54,310 nt of DNA from Photobacterium obscurum (lineage in GTDB: Bacteria; Pseudomonadota; Gammaproteobacteria; Enterobacterales; Vibrionaceae): the NCBI RefSeq assembly GCF_026191635.1, contig NZ_JAKRRW010000031.1:1-54310 (forward strand). The letters are read 5' to 3'. The notes under the pieces were generated by a model. The model made no database searches and was not told the origin of the DNA. It saw nothing but the letters and a program-made list of their open reading frames with translations. Made by a program: the position numbers and the translations under genes. This document shows, in pieces, positions 17,475-26,226 of this stretch; within the stretch, counting starts at the first letter, position 1, and each line of letters starts with the position of its first letter.

Positions 17475-20009
17475 ATGTCCAAAGGTACTACCGATTTACC
17501 GGTCGACCCTTTTCGCGATCGCGAAGCATCAAATTATGAAAACCCAATTCCAAGCCGTGAGATGCTCCTTGAAGTGATCCGCGGCTTTACTGCGCCAGTG
17601 AGCCGTGATCAGCTGTTTGCCGAACTCAAGCTTGAGGGTGACGAACAATATGAAGGCTTACGTCGTCGCCTGCGTGCGATGGAGCGGGATGGCCAGCTTA
17701 TTTTTACTCGTCGTCAGTGCTATGCCTTGCCTGAGCGTCTGGATCTGATCAAAGGCCATGTGATTGGTCACCGCGATGGTTTTGGCTTCTTGCGTCCTGA
17801 AGGTACCAGTGCCAAAGAAGAAGACCTACTGCTGCCGCATCACCAGATGCGCGGGGTGATCCATGGTGACTATATCTTGGCCCAAGTGGCGGGTACAGAT
17901 AAGCGGGGCCGTCGTGAAGGTCGTGTGGTTCGTGTTTTGCAACAATATGCCGGCCAGATAGTGGGCCGCTTCTTTATTGAAGATGGCTTGGGCTATGTGG
18001 TCCCTGACGACTCCCGTATTGCCCAGGATATTGTAATCCCTAACGATTATCGTATGGGTGCCCGGATGGGGAATGTGGTGGTGGTCGAGATCAACCAGCG
18101 AGCGACTCGTCAGCACAACGCTGTCGGTAAAGTCGTGGAAGTGCTGGGTGAGAATATGGCGCCGGGGATGGAAATTGAGATCGCCCTGCGTACCCATGAT
18201 ATTCCTAATGAATGGCCGAGTGAGGTTGAGAAACAGATCCAGGGACTAACTGAAGAAGTTCCTGAAGAGGCCAAGAAGGGCCGCGTCGATCTGCGTGACT
18301 TGCCATTGGTAACCATTGACGGCGAAGACGCCCGTGACTTTGATGATGCTGTTTATTGTGAGCGTAAGAGCTCCGGTGGTTGGCGCCTATGGGTGGCCAT
18401 TGCTGATGTCAGCCATTATGTTCGCCAGGGCTCTGCGCTGGACAACGAAGCGGTCAAGCGTGGTAACTCGGTGTACTTCCCGTCTCAGGTGATCCCGATG
18501 TTGCCGGAAGTACTGTCGAACGGCTTATGTTCACTCAATCCGCAGGTCGATCGCCTGTGTATGGTTTGTGAAATGACCATCTCGGAAAGCGGTAAGCTGT
18601 CGGGTTACAAGCATTACGAAGCCGTAATGAACTCCCATGCTCGCCTGACCTATACCAAGGTTAGCAGCATGCTGGAAGGCAACGAGGAGCTGCGTGAGCG
18701 TTATGCGCCACTGGTACCGCACCTTGAAGAGCTGTACAGCATGTATAAAGTGCTGAAGACAGAGCGTGAATCGCGTGGTGCGATTGAGTTTGAAACGGTA
18801 GAAACCAAGTTTATTTTCAATGCGGACCGCAAGATTGACCGCATTGTGCCGGCTGAACGTAATGATGCGCATAAGATCATCGAAGAATGTATGATCCTGG
18901 CCAATATCGCCTCTGCACGTTTTGTCGAGAAGGCCAAAGAGCCAGCCCTTTACCGGGTGCATGATGCGCCGGGCGAAGAGCGCCTGATCGGCTTCCGTGA
19001 TTTTCTTGGCGAACTGAGCCTGAACCTGTCGGGTGGGTTGGAGCCTTCACCACGTGACTATGCCGAGCTGGCGACGCTGATCCAGAACCGTCCGGACAAA
19101 GAGCTGATCCAGACCATGCTGCTGCGCTCGATGAAGCAGGCGGTGTACCAGGCCGATAACATTGGCCACTTTGGTTTGGCATTGAAGCAGTACGCGCACT
19201 TTACCTCGCCAATCCGCCGTTACCCGGATCTGACCTTGCACCGTGCGCTTAAGTATCTGATTGCCAAGAAAGAAGGTAAGAATACCGATCGCTGGACACC
19301 GACGGGCGGCTACCATTATTCGTTTGATGATATGGATGTATTGGGCGAGCAGTGCTCGATGACCGAACGCAGGGCCGATGATGCAACCCGTGATGTGGCT
19401 GACTGGCTGAAGTGTGAGTACATGCAGGATCATGTCGGCGACGAGTTTGACGGCGTGATTGCCAACGTAACAGGCTTTGGTTTCTTTGTTCGTCTCAACG
19501 AGCTGAACATTGATGGCTTGGTCCATATTTCCAACCTGGCCAACGACTACTACCAGTACGATGCAATTGGCCAGCGACTGATTGGTGATAGCTCCGGACA
19601 GGTCTACCGTCTGGGTGATACGGTTAAAGTAAAAGTGGCCTCAATTAACCTTAATGACCGCCAGATTGACTTTGATATCGTCGGTAGTACCCGTAAACCT
19701 CGTGGTGCGGGCAAGACTGCCAAAAACCGAGAAAAGAAGCAGCGGATGCGCAAGGCTGAAGGTTTGCAGCGCCAGAGCATGAAAGTCTATCGTGTCGAGG
19801 ATGGTGAGGCACAGCAAGAGCACCGTAGCAAGTCGAAAAAAGAGCGTAGCTCGGTACGTCAGAAGCTGAAGGCGGGAGCGATCCCACGTCTTGAGGACGA
19901 TAAAGCCCCTAAAGGCAAAGCGGACGACAAGAAGAAAGCCAAGAAAAAATCGACCAAGAAACGCAAGCAACGAGCTGGTAAAAAAGAACGCGCAGCGAAG
20001 AAGAACTAA
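17475..20009 (+). CDS. rnr: Ribonuclease R
   Basis: RNase R is a processive 3'-5' exoribonuclease that degrades structured RNA and takes part in trans-translation quality control. From ATG 17475 it has 844 residues. They comprise an N-terminal helix-turn-helix, cold-shock domains (about 65-220), the RNB catalytic domain with DGEDARDFDDAVYCE, an S1 domain (about 620-705), and a long Lys/Arg-rich tail. The open frame reaches back to TTG 17400, but the extra 25 residues have no family counterpart. rlmB follows after 3 bp, as in E. coli. Confidence 0.95.
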   Translation: MSKGTTDLPVDPFRDREASNYENPIPSREMLLEVIRGFTAPVSRDQLFAELKLEGDEQYEGLRRRLRAMERDGQLIFTRRQCYALPERLDLIKGHVIGHRDGFGFLRPEGTSAKEEDLLLPHHQMRGVIHGDYILAQVAGTDKRGRREGRVVRVLQQYAGQIVGRFFIEDGLGYVVPDDSRIAQDIVIPNDYRMGARMGNVVVVEINQRATRQHNAVGKVVEVLGENMAPGMEIEIALRTHDIPNEWPSEVEKQIQGLTEEVPEEAKKGRVDLRDLPLVTIDGEDARDFDDAVYCERKSSGGWRLWVAIADVSHYVRQGSALDNEAVKRGNSVYFPSQVIPMLPEVLSNGLCSLNPQVDRLCMVCEMTISESGKLSGYKHYEAVMNSHARLTYTKVSSMLEGNEELRERYAPLVPHLEELYSMYKVLKTERESRGAIEFETVETKFIFNADRKIDRIVPAERNDAHKIIEECMILANIASARFVEKAKEPALYRVHDAPGEERLIGFRDFLGELSLNLSGGLEPSPRDYAELATLIQNRPDKELIQTMLLRSMKQAVYQADNIGHFGLALKQYAHFTSPIRRYPDLTLHRALKYLIAKKEGKNTDRWTPTGGYHYSFDDMDVLGEQCSMTERRADDATRDVADWLKCEYMQDHVGDEFDGVIANVTGFGFFVRLNELNIDGLVHISNLANDYYQYDAIGQRLIGDSSGQVYRLGDTVKVKVASINLNDRQIDFDIVGSTRKPRGAGKTAKNREKKQRMRKAEGLQRQSMKVYRVEDGEAQQEHRSKSKKERSSVRQKLKAGAIPRLEDDKAPKGKADDKKKAKKKSTKKRKQRAGKKERAAKKN

Positions 20010-20012
20010 GAC

Positions 20013-20753
20013 ATGAGTAATCAAGTAATTTTCGGCATTCATGCCGTCAAAGCCATTTTGGCTTCCGATCCGTCACGCTTCATTGAAGTGTTTGTCCTGA
20101 AAGGCCGTCAAGATGACCGTCTGATGCCAGTGCTGAACGAGCTTCAGATGCTGGGCATTACTATGCAGCAGGCAGGCCGTAAGGCGATGGATGACAAAGT
20201 GAAGGGCGCGTCTCATCAGGGCATCATTGCACGGGTAAAGCCGGGCAAGCAGTACAATGAAAATGATCTTGATGATCTGCTGGCCGGAAAAGAAAACCCA
20301 TTGCTGCTGGTGCTGGATGGGGTGACAGATCCACACAACCTTGGCGCCTGTTTGCGTAATGCCGATGCGGCTGGTGCGGTGGCGGTGATTGTGCCTAAAG
20401 ACCGTTCTGCCCAACTGAATGCAACGGCCAGCAAGGTTGCTTGTGGCGCTGCAGAAGTGATGCCACTGGTTCGTGTGACCAACTTGGCTCGTTCATTGCG
20501 CGCACTGCAGGACAAAGGCGTTTGGGTAGTGGGAACCGCTGGCGAAGCCACTCATGATATCTATCACAGCAAGCTGACCGGCCCGTTGGCGATTGTGATG
20601 GGGGCCGAAGGCGAGGGCATGCGCCGTCTGACCCGTGAGACCTGTGACGATTTGATCAAAATTCCGATGGCTGGCTCAGTTTCTAGCCTGAACGTCTCTG
20701 TGGCGACGGGGATTTGCCTGTTCGAGGCCGTGCGTCAGCGTCAGGACGGCTAA
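20013..20753 (+). CDS. rlmB: 23S rRNA (guanosine-2'-O)-methyltransferase RlmB
   Basis: RlmB methylates the ribose of G2251 in the peptidyl-transferase region of 23S rRNA, using SAM. The 246-residue SpoU-family protein has an N-terminal substrate-binding domain and the trefoil-knot motifs DPHNLGACLRNADAAG, IVMGAEGEGM and IPMAGSVSSLNVSVATGI. It is cotranscribed with rnr. Confidence 0.97.
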   Translation: MSNQVIFGIHAVKAILASDPSRFIEVFVLKGRQDDRLMPVLNELQMLGITMQQAGRKAMDDKVKGASHQGIIARVKPGKQYNENDLDDLLAGKENPLLLVLDGVTDPHNLGACLRNADAAGAVAVIVPKDRSAQLNATASKVACGAAEVMPLVRVTNLARSLRALQDKGVWVVGTAGEATHDIYHSKLTGPLAIVMGAEGEGMRRLTRETCDDLIKIPMAGSVSSLNVSVATGICLFEAVRQRQDG

Positions 20754-20808
20754 GGGGCAGAAGCCTTATAAGACGGCCCTAGGAAAACAGAACCTAGGCG
20801 CTAGCAAG

Positions 20809-20845
20809 AGCAGAAGCGGAGTTATTATTACGCTTCTGCTTTTTT
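20809..20845 (+). terminator. Rho-independent terminator after rlmB
   Basis: The 10-bp perfect stem AGCAGAAGCG / CGCTTCTGCT with a 12-nt loop is followed by TTTTTATTTT. It ends the rnr-rlmB unit. Confidence 0.88.
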
Positions 20846-20978
20846 ATTTTGGCCGTTTTTTCGCTAACACTTACCAGCCCAACTTACTCTTCCTGTAAGG
20901 GCTAGCCATCTATGCGTCCACGCCTGTTTAGTTTAATGGCTTAAACTCAGTTACTTCCCGCCAAACCTTAAAATTCGC

Positions 20979-21007
20979 TTGCTTAGATTGCCCATTCTCT
21001 GTACTAT
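20979..21007 (+). promoter_or_regulatory. Candidate promoter of the rpsF operon
   Basis: TTGCTT at 20979-20984 and TACTAT at 21002-21007 are separated by 17 bp. The match to consensus is moderate (3 of 6 and 4 of 6). It would give a leader of about 90 nt before rpsF. Confidence 0.35.
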
Positions 21008-21044
21008 TCTGCCTCCAAATTCTCGGTTCTTTTTTTAGTTCCTT

Positions 21045-21078
21045 GCTTCTCCTGGATGACCGAGCCAAATAGAGAAGC
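21045..21078 (+). promoter_or_regulatory. rpsF leader hairpin, candidate S6:S18 autoregulatory element
   Basis: GCTTCTC (21045-21051) pairs perfectly with GAGAAGC (21072-21078). Inside, TGG (21053-21055) can pair with CCA (21065-21067), leaving a loop that contains ACCGAG. In many bacteria the rpsF leader carries a hairpin with an exposed CCG that binds the S6:S18 complex and represses translation. A CCG is present here (21060-21062), but I cannot show that the geometry is right. Confidence 0.35.
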
Positions 21079-21102
21079 TGATTAATCCGTAAGGAGCAAC
21101 CA

Positions 21103-21504
21103 ATGCGTCATTACGAAATCGTATTCATGGTGCACCCTGATCAAAGCGAACAGGTTGCTGGCATGATCGAGCGTTACACTGGTTCAATCAAAGATTCTGG
21201 TGGCCAGATTCACCGTCTAGAAGATTGGGGTCGTCGTCAAATGGCTTACCCAATCAACAAACTGCACAAAGCACACTACGTTCTAATGAACGTTGAAGCT
21301 GAGCAGTCTGTAATTGACGAGCTAGAGTCAAGCTTCCGTTTCAACGATGCTGTGATCCGTAACATGATCATGCGTGCGAAAAACGCTATCACTGAGCCAT
21401 CTCCAATGATGAAGGCTAAAGAAGAGCGTTTCACTAAGCGTGAAGATCGTGCAGAGCAGCCAGCTGCTCCAGCACAGTCTGAAGGCGAAGCAGCAGCTGA
21501 GTAA
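21103..21504 (+). CDS. rpsF: 30S ribosomal protein S6
   Basis: S6 binds the 16S central domain together with S18. The protein starts MRHYEIVFMVHPDQSEQV, keeps LEDWGRRQMAYPINK, and has a Glu/Ala-rich tail that S6 proteins often carry. A strong Shine-Dalgarno (AAGGAGC) precedes the ATG. Codon use is that of a highly expressed gene. It leads rpsF-priB-rpsR-rplI. Confidence 0.98.
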   Translation: MRHYEIVFMVHPDQSEQVAGMIERYTGSIKDSGGQIHRLEDWGRRQMAYPINKLHKAHYVLMNVEAEQSVIDELESSFRFNDAVIRNMIMRAKNAITEPSPMMKAKEERFTKREDRAEQPAAPAQSEGEAAAE

Positions 21505-21511
21505 TTCTTAG

Positions 21512-21826
21512 GTGACCAATCGTCTGGAGTTATCTGGCGTTATTGCCAAAGACCCCAAACGAAGCCAGTCCCTGGCGGGAATCCCTCATTGTCACTTTGT
21601 GCTTGAGCATCGTTCCTACCAACGGGAAGCCGATTTACCGCGGCAGGTATATTGCTATATCAACGTGGTAGTCAGTGGTAAAGGTCAGCAAGTACTCACG
21701 CAAGATTTAGCTGTTGGCAGTCATATTAAGGTAGCGGGATTTATCTCATACCAAACCGGCCGTAACGGTATCGGTAAATTAGTATTGCATGCCGACCACA
21801 TTGAATTATTTTGTTCAGGAGATTAG
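21512..21826 (+). CDS. priB: Primosomal replication protein N (PriB)
   Basis: PriB is a dimeric single-strand DNA-binding OB-fold protein that stabilises PriA on forks and helps load DnaC-DnaB at replication restart. The 104-residue length equals E. coli PriB, and IPHCHFVLEHRS and VLHADHIELF are conserved. The start is GTG 21512, 7 bp after rpsF, with no strong Shine-Dalgarno. Codon use is plainly less optimal than that of the ribosomal genes on both sides, which fits low expression by coupled translation. Confidence 0.95.
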   Translation: MTNRLELSGVIAKDPKRSQSLAGIPHCHFVLEHRSYQREADLPRQVYCYINVVVSGKGQQVLTQDLAVGSHIKVAGFISYQTGRNGIGKLVLHADHIELFCSGD

Positions 21827-21829
21827 CCC

Positions 21830-22057
21830 ATGGCACGTTTCTTCCGTCGTCGTAAATTCTGCCGTTTCACTGCAGAAGGCGTACAAGAGATTGACTACAA
21901 AGACGTAGCAACTCTAAAAAACTACATTACTGAAGCTGGTAAAATTGTACCGAGCCGTATCACTGGTACTCGTGCTAAATACCAACGTCAGCTAGCTCGC
22001 GCTATCAAGCGTTCTCGTTACCTAGCACTTCTACCGTACACTGACAAGCATCAGTAA
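21830..22057 (+). CDS. rpsR: 30S ribosomal protein S18
   Basis: This is a 75-residue basic protein (MARFFRRRKFCRFTAEG) that binds 16S rRNA as a heterodimer with S6. KIVPSRITGTRAKYQRQLARAIKRSRYLALLPYTD is the universal S18 core. It starts 3 bp after priB. Confidence 0.98.
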   Translation: MARFFRRRKFCRFTAEGVQEIDYKDVATLKNYITEAGKIVPSRITGTRAKYQRQLARAIKRSRYLALLPYTDKHQ

Positions 22058-22094
22058 TCGGTAGCGGTTAAATTAAGTTTAAGAGGACAAGATA

Positions 22095-22547
22095 ATGCAA
22101 GTTATTCTACTTGATAAAATCGGTAACCTAGGTGGCCTAGGCGACCAAGTTAACGTTAAAGCTGGTTACGCTCGTAACTTCCTTATCCCACAAGGTAAGG
22201 CTGTAATGGCAACTAACGCTAACGTTGAAATGTTCGAAGCACGTCGTGCAGAACTTGAAGCTAAAGTTGCTGAGCAACTAGTAGCTGCTCAAGCTCGTGC
22301 TGACAAGCTAAGCGCTCTAGAAGCAGTTGTTATTGCTTCTAAAGCTGGCGACGAAGGTAAGCTATTCGGCTCTATCGGTACTCGTGACATCGCTGACGCT
22401 GTAACTGCAGCTGGCGTTGAAGTAGTGAAGAGCGAAGTTCGTCTACCTGAAGGCGCACTACGTACTACTGGCGAATTCGAAATCAGCATCCAGCTGCATT
22501 CTGAAGTATTCGCAACTATCAACCTAGCTGTTGTTGCTGCAGAGTAA
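22095..22547 (+). CDS. rplI: 50S ribosomal protein L9
   Basis: L9 is an elongated protein near the L1 stalk that affects frame maintenance. It has the N-terminal MQVILLDKIGNLGGLGDQVNVKAGYARNFL domain, a long connecting helix (about 41-75) and a C-terminal domain with LFGSIGTRDIADAV. The length of 150 is normal. It closes the operon, with a terminator 20 bp downstream. Confidence 0.98.
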   Translation: MQVILLDKIGNLGGLGDQVNVKAGYARNFLIPQGKAVMATNANVEMFEARRAELEAKVAEQLVAAQARADKLSALEAVVIASKAGDEGKLFGSIGTRDIADAVTAAGVEVVKSEVRLPEGALRTTGEFEISIQLHSEVFATINLAVVAAE

Positions 22548-22567
22548 TAGCTTTTAGCGTTGTTAGT

Positions 22568-22596
22568 AAAAAGCCAGCCTTCGGGCTGGCTTTTTT
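22568..22596. terminator. Bidirectional terminator between rplI and the DUF481 gene
   Basis: The stem AAAAAGCCAGCC / GGCTGGCTTTTTT with a TTCG loop has A and T tracts on both sides. It can end rplI rightward and the DUF481 gene leftward. Confidence 0.92.
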
Positions 22597-22655
22597 GTAT
22601 CTGGAGTTTGGTGAGAAAGATCGTGTTTGGTGGAAAGAGTTGCTTGGCAGGGCGC

Positions 22656-23408
22656 TTAGATCTTGAACAGCAGGTTGATCGTCATCGTGGAGTCACGCTT
22701 TTTCAGCCCATCAGGTACCCAGCTGTTGAGTTTCTGGGTGTTACTGAGTTTAATCGCAATATGTTCGGTGATGGAACTGGTCAGGTTGATCTCAGATTCC
22801 AACGTGCTGTTGCTGTTGCCCGCGATACCGGTAAAGCGCGCATTGAGCTCGACGGTTTTGGACGGCTTCCAGGTGAACTTCATATTTCCCCTGAGAATCA
22901 ATTCATCGACCGTTTCCGGCACAATGATATCGTCATCGTCGATTTCATCAATATTCGGCTCTTGGTGGCGGTAGCCGGGACCGGCTTCCACTTCCATCTG
23001 GAAGGTTTCCAGCCGCAATAACTGATAACCGAGACCGGTAGACAATGTGAAATCGGTAAAGTACGGGCCGTAACGGTCATCGATATAGGTCGCGTTGCCC
23101 AGTACATAGGTCCGCTCATTGATCTTCATATCACTCTGAAGTTCGATCTGGCCTTTGCGCTTGTCCTCCTCGCCATCTTTTTCTGCCAGCAGGTATTTCG
23201 CCTCGGCAGTTTGGCGGTACTGGTTTTTCACGTAAGTAAACGCAACACGGCTATTGAGTGATTCTGAGTCAGAGTTTCCCCCCAGAGACTGATACCCCAG
23301 TTCCAACTCGCTTGACCATGGTGGTGGGATCCGTGTCGGCGTGTCGTCGTCGCCCGCATAGGCTGTCGTATTGGCAAGCAGCAACAATATCGGTAAATAT
23401 CTTGCCAA
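22656..23408 (-). CDS. DUF481 family outer-membrane beta-barrel protein (YdiY-like)
   Basis: This 250-residue protein of unknown function has a signal peptide (MARYLPILLLLANTTAYA) and then alternating amphipathic strands typical of a porin-like barrel. It ends in Phe-Lys-Ile (NLLFKI). DUF481 features include ELGYQSLGGNSDSESLNSR near the N-terminus and STGLGYQLLRLETFQMEVEAGPGYRHQEP in the middle. A run of acidic residues (IDEIDDDDII) probably forms an external loop. It stands alone between rplI and dnaB, both transcribed in other directions. Confidence 0.8.
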   Translation of the reverse strand: MARYLPILLLLANTTAYAGDDDTPTRIPPPWSSELELGYQSLGGNSDSESLNSRVAFTYVKNQYRQTAEAKYLLAEKDGEEDKRKGQIELQSDMKINERTYVLGNATYIDDRYGPYFTDFTLSTGLGYQLLRLETFQMEVEAGPGYRHQEPNIDEIDDDDIIVPETVDELILRGNMKFTWKPSKTVELNARFTGIAGNSNSTLESEINLTSSITEHIAIKLSNTQKLNSWVPDGLKKRDSTMTINLLFKI

Positions 23409-23614
23409 GCGTCCTCCTTCAGGTTGAGAGTCAGTAATAGATTCGGTATCAGATCACGCAGTTTACCTGATAAATGTCAGTATTTGGTCAAGAATCATGA
23501 TGATTAGCGCTGCCTAGGCAGAATGCGTTGCATAATCATTGTTTGGAAATGTTGCATCTCGAGTTATTGTGCTTTTCGCGACTATATTGATACATAGACT
23601 AACTACGAATAAGG

Positions 23615-23620
23615 TATAAT
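23615..23620 (+). promoter_or_regulatory. Consensus -10 box of dnaB
   Basis: A perfect TATAAT lies 35 bp before the dnaB start. A weak -35 (TACATA, 23591-23596) is 18 bp away. The ATG at 23619 overlaps this element, so it cannot be the start of a message made from this promoter. Confidence 0.55.
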
Positions 23621-23654
23621 GCCCGGCCTAGTTTCCGGCAAGCACGCAATTCCT

Positions 23655-25052
23655 ATGGCAGATAAAAGTAAACCGAATAAACCCAAAGATTCCCAGATGG
23701 ATGCAATAAAAATGCCTCCGCACTCTCTGGAAGCCGAGCAGTCAGTCCTTGGTGGCTTGATGCTGGATAATGAGAAATGGGATGCCGTGGCTGAAAAAGT
23801 GGTCGCTAATGACTTCTACAGCCGCCCTCACCGCATTGTTTTTGAAGGCGTTTCGGTTTTACTGGAAAGTGGCCAGCCACTCGACCTGATCACCTTATCA
23901 GAACACCTTGAGCGTGCTGACCAACTGGAGGATGTCGGTGGCTTTGCCTATCTTGCCGAGCTTGCCAAGAACACTCCGTCTGCGGCAAACATCTCGGCCT
24001 ATGCCGAAATTGTCCGTGAACGGGCTCTGATCCGTGACATGATCGGTGTTGCCAATGAAATTGCCGATGCCGGTTATGATCCGCAGGGGCGAACCAGTGA
24101 AGACTTGCTGGATATGGCGGAAAGTAAAGTTTTTGCCATTGCCGAACAGCGCACCTCGGAAAATGAAGGCCCGCAGAATGTTGATACCATTCTGGAAAAG
24201 ACCTTAGAGCGTATTGAGTTGTTATACCAAACCCCGCAGGATGGTGTGACAGGGGTCTCGACCGGCTTTAGCGATTTGAATAAGAAAACGGCTGGCCTGC
24301 AAGGCTCCGACTTGATTATCGTGGCGGCACGTCCATCGATGGGTAAAACCACCTTCGCGATGAACTTGTGTGAAAATGCGGCGATGGAGCAGGAAAAACC
24401 GGTGCTGATTTTCTCGCTGGAGATGCCTGCCGAACAGATCATGATGCGTATGCTCGCTTCATTGTCCCGAGTCGATCAGACCAAGATCCGTACCGGTCAG
24501 CTGGATGATGAAGACTGGGCGCGTATTTCGTCAACGATGGGTATTCTGATGGAGAAGAAGAATATGTACATCGATGACAGCTCGGGCCTGACCCCGACGG
24601 AAGTCCGCTCCCGTGCCCGACGTATCGCCCGCGATAGCGGCGGTCTTAGCATGATCATGATCGATTACCTTCAGCTGATGCGAGTGCCGGGGTTGCAGGA
24701 TAACCGTACCTTGGAGATTGCCGAGATTTCCCGCTCCCTGAAAGCGCTGGCAAAAGAGCTGAATGTGCCTGTAGTCGCGCTATCGCAGCTTAACCGATCG
24801 TTGGAGCAACGTGCAGACAAACGCCCGGTTAACTCGGACTTGCGTGAATCGGGCGCCATCGAGCAGGATGCCGATTTGATCATGTTTATTTATCGTGATG
24901 AGGTATATCACGAAGACAGTGCCCTGAAAGGGATTGCTGAGATTATTATCGGTAAGCAGCGTAATGGTCCAATCGGCTCTGTACGTCTGACCTTCCAGGG
25001 ACAGTTCTCTCGATTTGATAACTATGCCGGCCCGGCCTTCGACGAAGAGTAA
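23655..25052 (+). CDS. dnaB: Replicative DNA helicase DnaB
   Basis: DnaB is the hexameric 5'-3' helicase of the replication fork. The 465-residue protein has the N-terminal primase-interacting domain (PPHSLEAEQSVLGGLMLDN), a linker, and the RecA-like domain with Walker A ARPSMGKTTFAM, Walker B MIMIDYLQLM, and SQLNRSLEQRADKRP. No intein is present. The frame extends to 23619, but MADKSKPN at 23655 matches related proteins and avoids the -10 box. Confidence 0.97.
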   Translation: MADKSKPNKPKDSQMDAIKMPPHSLEAEQSVLGGLMLDNEKWDAVAEKVVANDFYSRPHRIVFEGVSVLLESGQPLDLITLSEHLERADQLEDVGGFAYLAELAKNTPSAANISAYAEIVRERALIRDMIGVANEIADAGYDPQGRTSEDLLDMAESKVFAIAEQRTSENEGPQNVDTILEKTLERIELLYQTPQDGVTGVSTGFSDLNKKTAGLQGSDLIIVAARPSMGKTTFAMNLCENAAMEQEKPVLIFSLEMPAEQIMMRMLASLSRVDQTKIRTGQLDDEDWARISSTMGILMEKKNMYIDDSSGLTPTEVRSRARRIARDSGGLSMIMIDYLQLMRVPGLQDNRTLEIAEISRSLKALAKELNVPVVALSQLNRSLEQRADKRPVNSDLRESGAIEQDADLIMFIYRDEVYHEDSALKGIAEIIIGKQRNGPIGSVRLTFQGQFSRFDNYAGPAFDEE

Positions 25053-25124
25053 CCGGGCGGATTTTCTTGATGACTTGGTGTCGGCTTCCCGGCCCAGGCC
25101 GGATTCATTAATGTAGGATTTTTG

Positions 25125-26204
25125 ATGAAAGCGGCGACAGCTTATATCAACACAGAAGCGCTGACTCACAATATCAGCCAGCTCCGATTACAGGCCCCAA
25201 ACAGTAAAATACTGGCGGTGGTGAAGGCCAATGGCTATGGCCATGGTTTGGCTCACGTGGCACAAAGTCTGCCGGATGTGGATGGTTTTGGTGTCGCACG
25301 GATTGAAGAGGCACTGACCTTACGTGCGGGCGGCGTGGTGAAACCCGTTCTCTTGCTCGAAGGTTTCTATGCCGCCTCTGATCTGCCGGTACTGGTAACC
25401 AATAATATTCACACCGTCGTTCACTCTATCGAGCAGCTTGAGGCCTTGGAGCAGACCTCACTGGATAGCCCGGTGGTGGTGTGGCTGAAGATAGATACCG
25501 GGATGCACCGCCTTGGTGTTCGGCCTGAACAGCTCAATGAGTTTGTCGAGCGCCTGCATGCCTGCCCAAATGTCGCGAAACCGCTGCGCTATATGAGTCA
25601 TTTTGGCTGTGCTGATGAGGTTGGCAGTGCCGTAACGTTGCAGCAAATCAACACCTTTCTTTCCCTGACAAAAGGTTGCCGCGGCGAGCGCTCGCTGGCT
25701 GCTTCGGCTGGTATCCTGGCTTGGCCAGACAGCCACCTGGAGTGGATTCGCCCCGGGATTATTATGTATGGGGTGTCGCCTTTTGTAGAAGCCGAGCGTT
25801 CGGCGGCAGCGTACAATATGCAGCCGGTGATGACGTTGACCTCCAGCCTGATTGCAGTCAGAGACGTAAAAAAAGGCGAGCAAGTCGGTTATGGCGGGAT
25901 CTGGACTAGCGAGCGGGATACCAAGGTTGGGGTGATTGCTATTGGTTATGGTGACGGTTATCCGCGCTCAGCGCCAAATGGCACACCGGTATTGGTTAAT
26001 GGCCGTATTGTACCTATGGCTGGTCGGGTTTCGATGGATATGCTAACGGTTGACCTCGGCCCGGATGCCGAAGACAGAGTCGGTGACGAAGCCATTTTAT
26101 GGGGCGAAGGGTTACCCGCGGAAGTGGTTGCCGAGCATATCGGTACGATCGCCTATGAGTTGGTGACGAAACTCACCTCCCGGGTGGCAATGGCCTATTT
26201 GTAA
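25125..26204 (+). CDS. alr: Alanine racemase
   Basis: Alr is a PLP enzyme that supplies D-alanine for peptidoglycan. The 359-residue protein has the PLP lysine in AVVKANGYGHG (K34), the WLKIDTGMHRLGV segment, and the C-terminal catalytic tyrosine region GYGDGYPRSAPNG. The ATG at 25125 has AGGA 6 bp upstream. An in-frame TTG directly before it is less likely. It follows dnaB, as in E. coli. Confidence 0.96.
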   Translation: MKAATAYINTEALTHNISQLRLQAPNSKILAVVKANGYGHGLAHVAQSLPDVDGFGVARIEEALTLRAGGVVKPVLLLEGFYAASDLPVLVTNNIHTVVHSIEQLEALEQTSLDSPVVVWLKIDTGMHRLGVRPEQLNEFVERLHACPNVAKPLRYMSHFGCADEVGSAVTLQQINTFLSLTKGCRGERSLAASAGILAWPDSHLEWIRPGIIMYGVSPFVEAERSAAAYNMQPVMTLTSSLIAVRDVKKGEQVGYGGIWTSERDTKVGVIAIGYGDGYPRSAPNGTPVLVNGRIVPMAGRVSMDMLTVDLGPDAEDRVGDEAILWGEGLPAEVVAEHIGTIAYELVTKLTSRVAMAYL

Positions 26205-26226
26205 ATAAGTATAGATACCGACGATT

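Larger units (their letters stand above)
20754..21102. other. Intergenic region: rlmB terminator, rpsF promoter and leader
   Basis: This 349-bp gap holds the rlmB terminator (20809-20845), a plausible promoter (20979-21007) and a roughly 90-nt leader before rpsF with a hairpin that may be an autoregulatory S6:S18 site. I see no ORF or RNA gene. Confidence 0.6.

Noticed and set aside
22560..23021. 153-codon plus-strand ORF opposite the DUF481 gene
   Set aside because: It begins inside the rplI terminator region and runs antisense to a gene with a clear signal peptide and barrel pattern.
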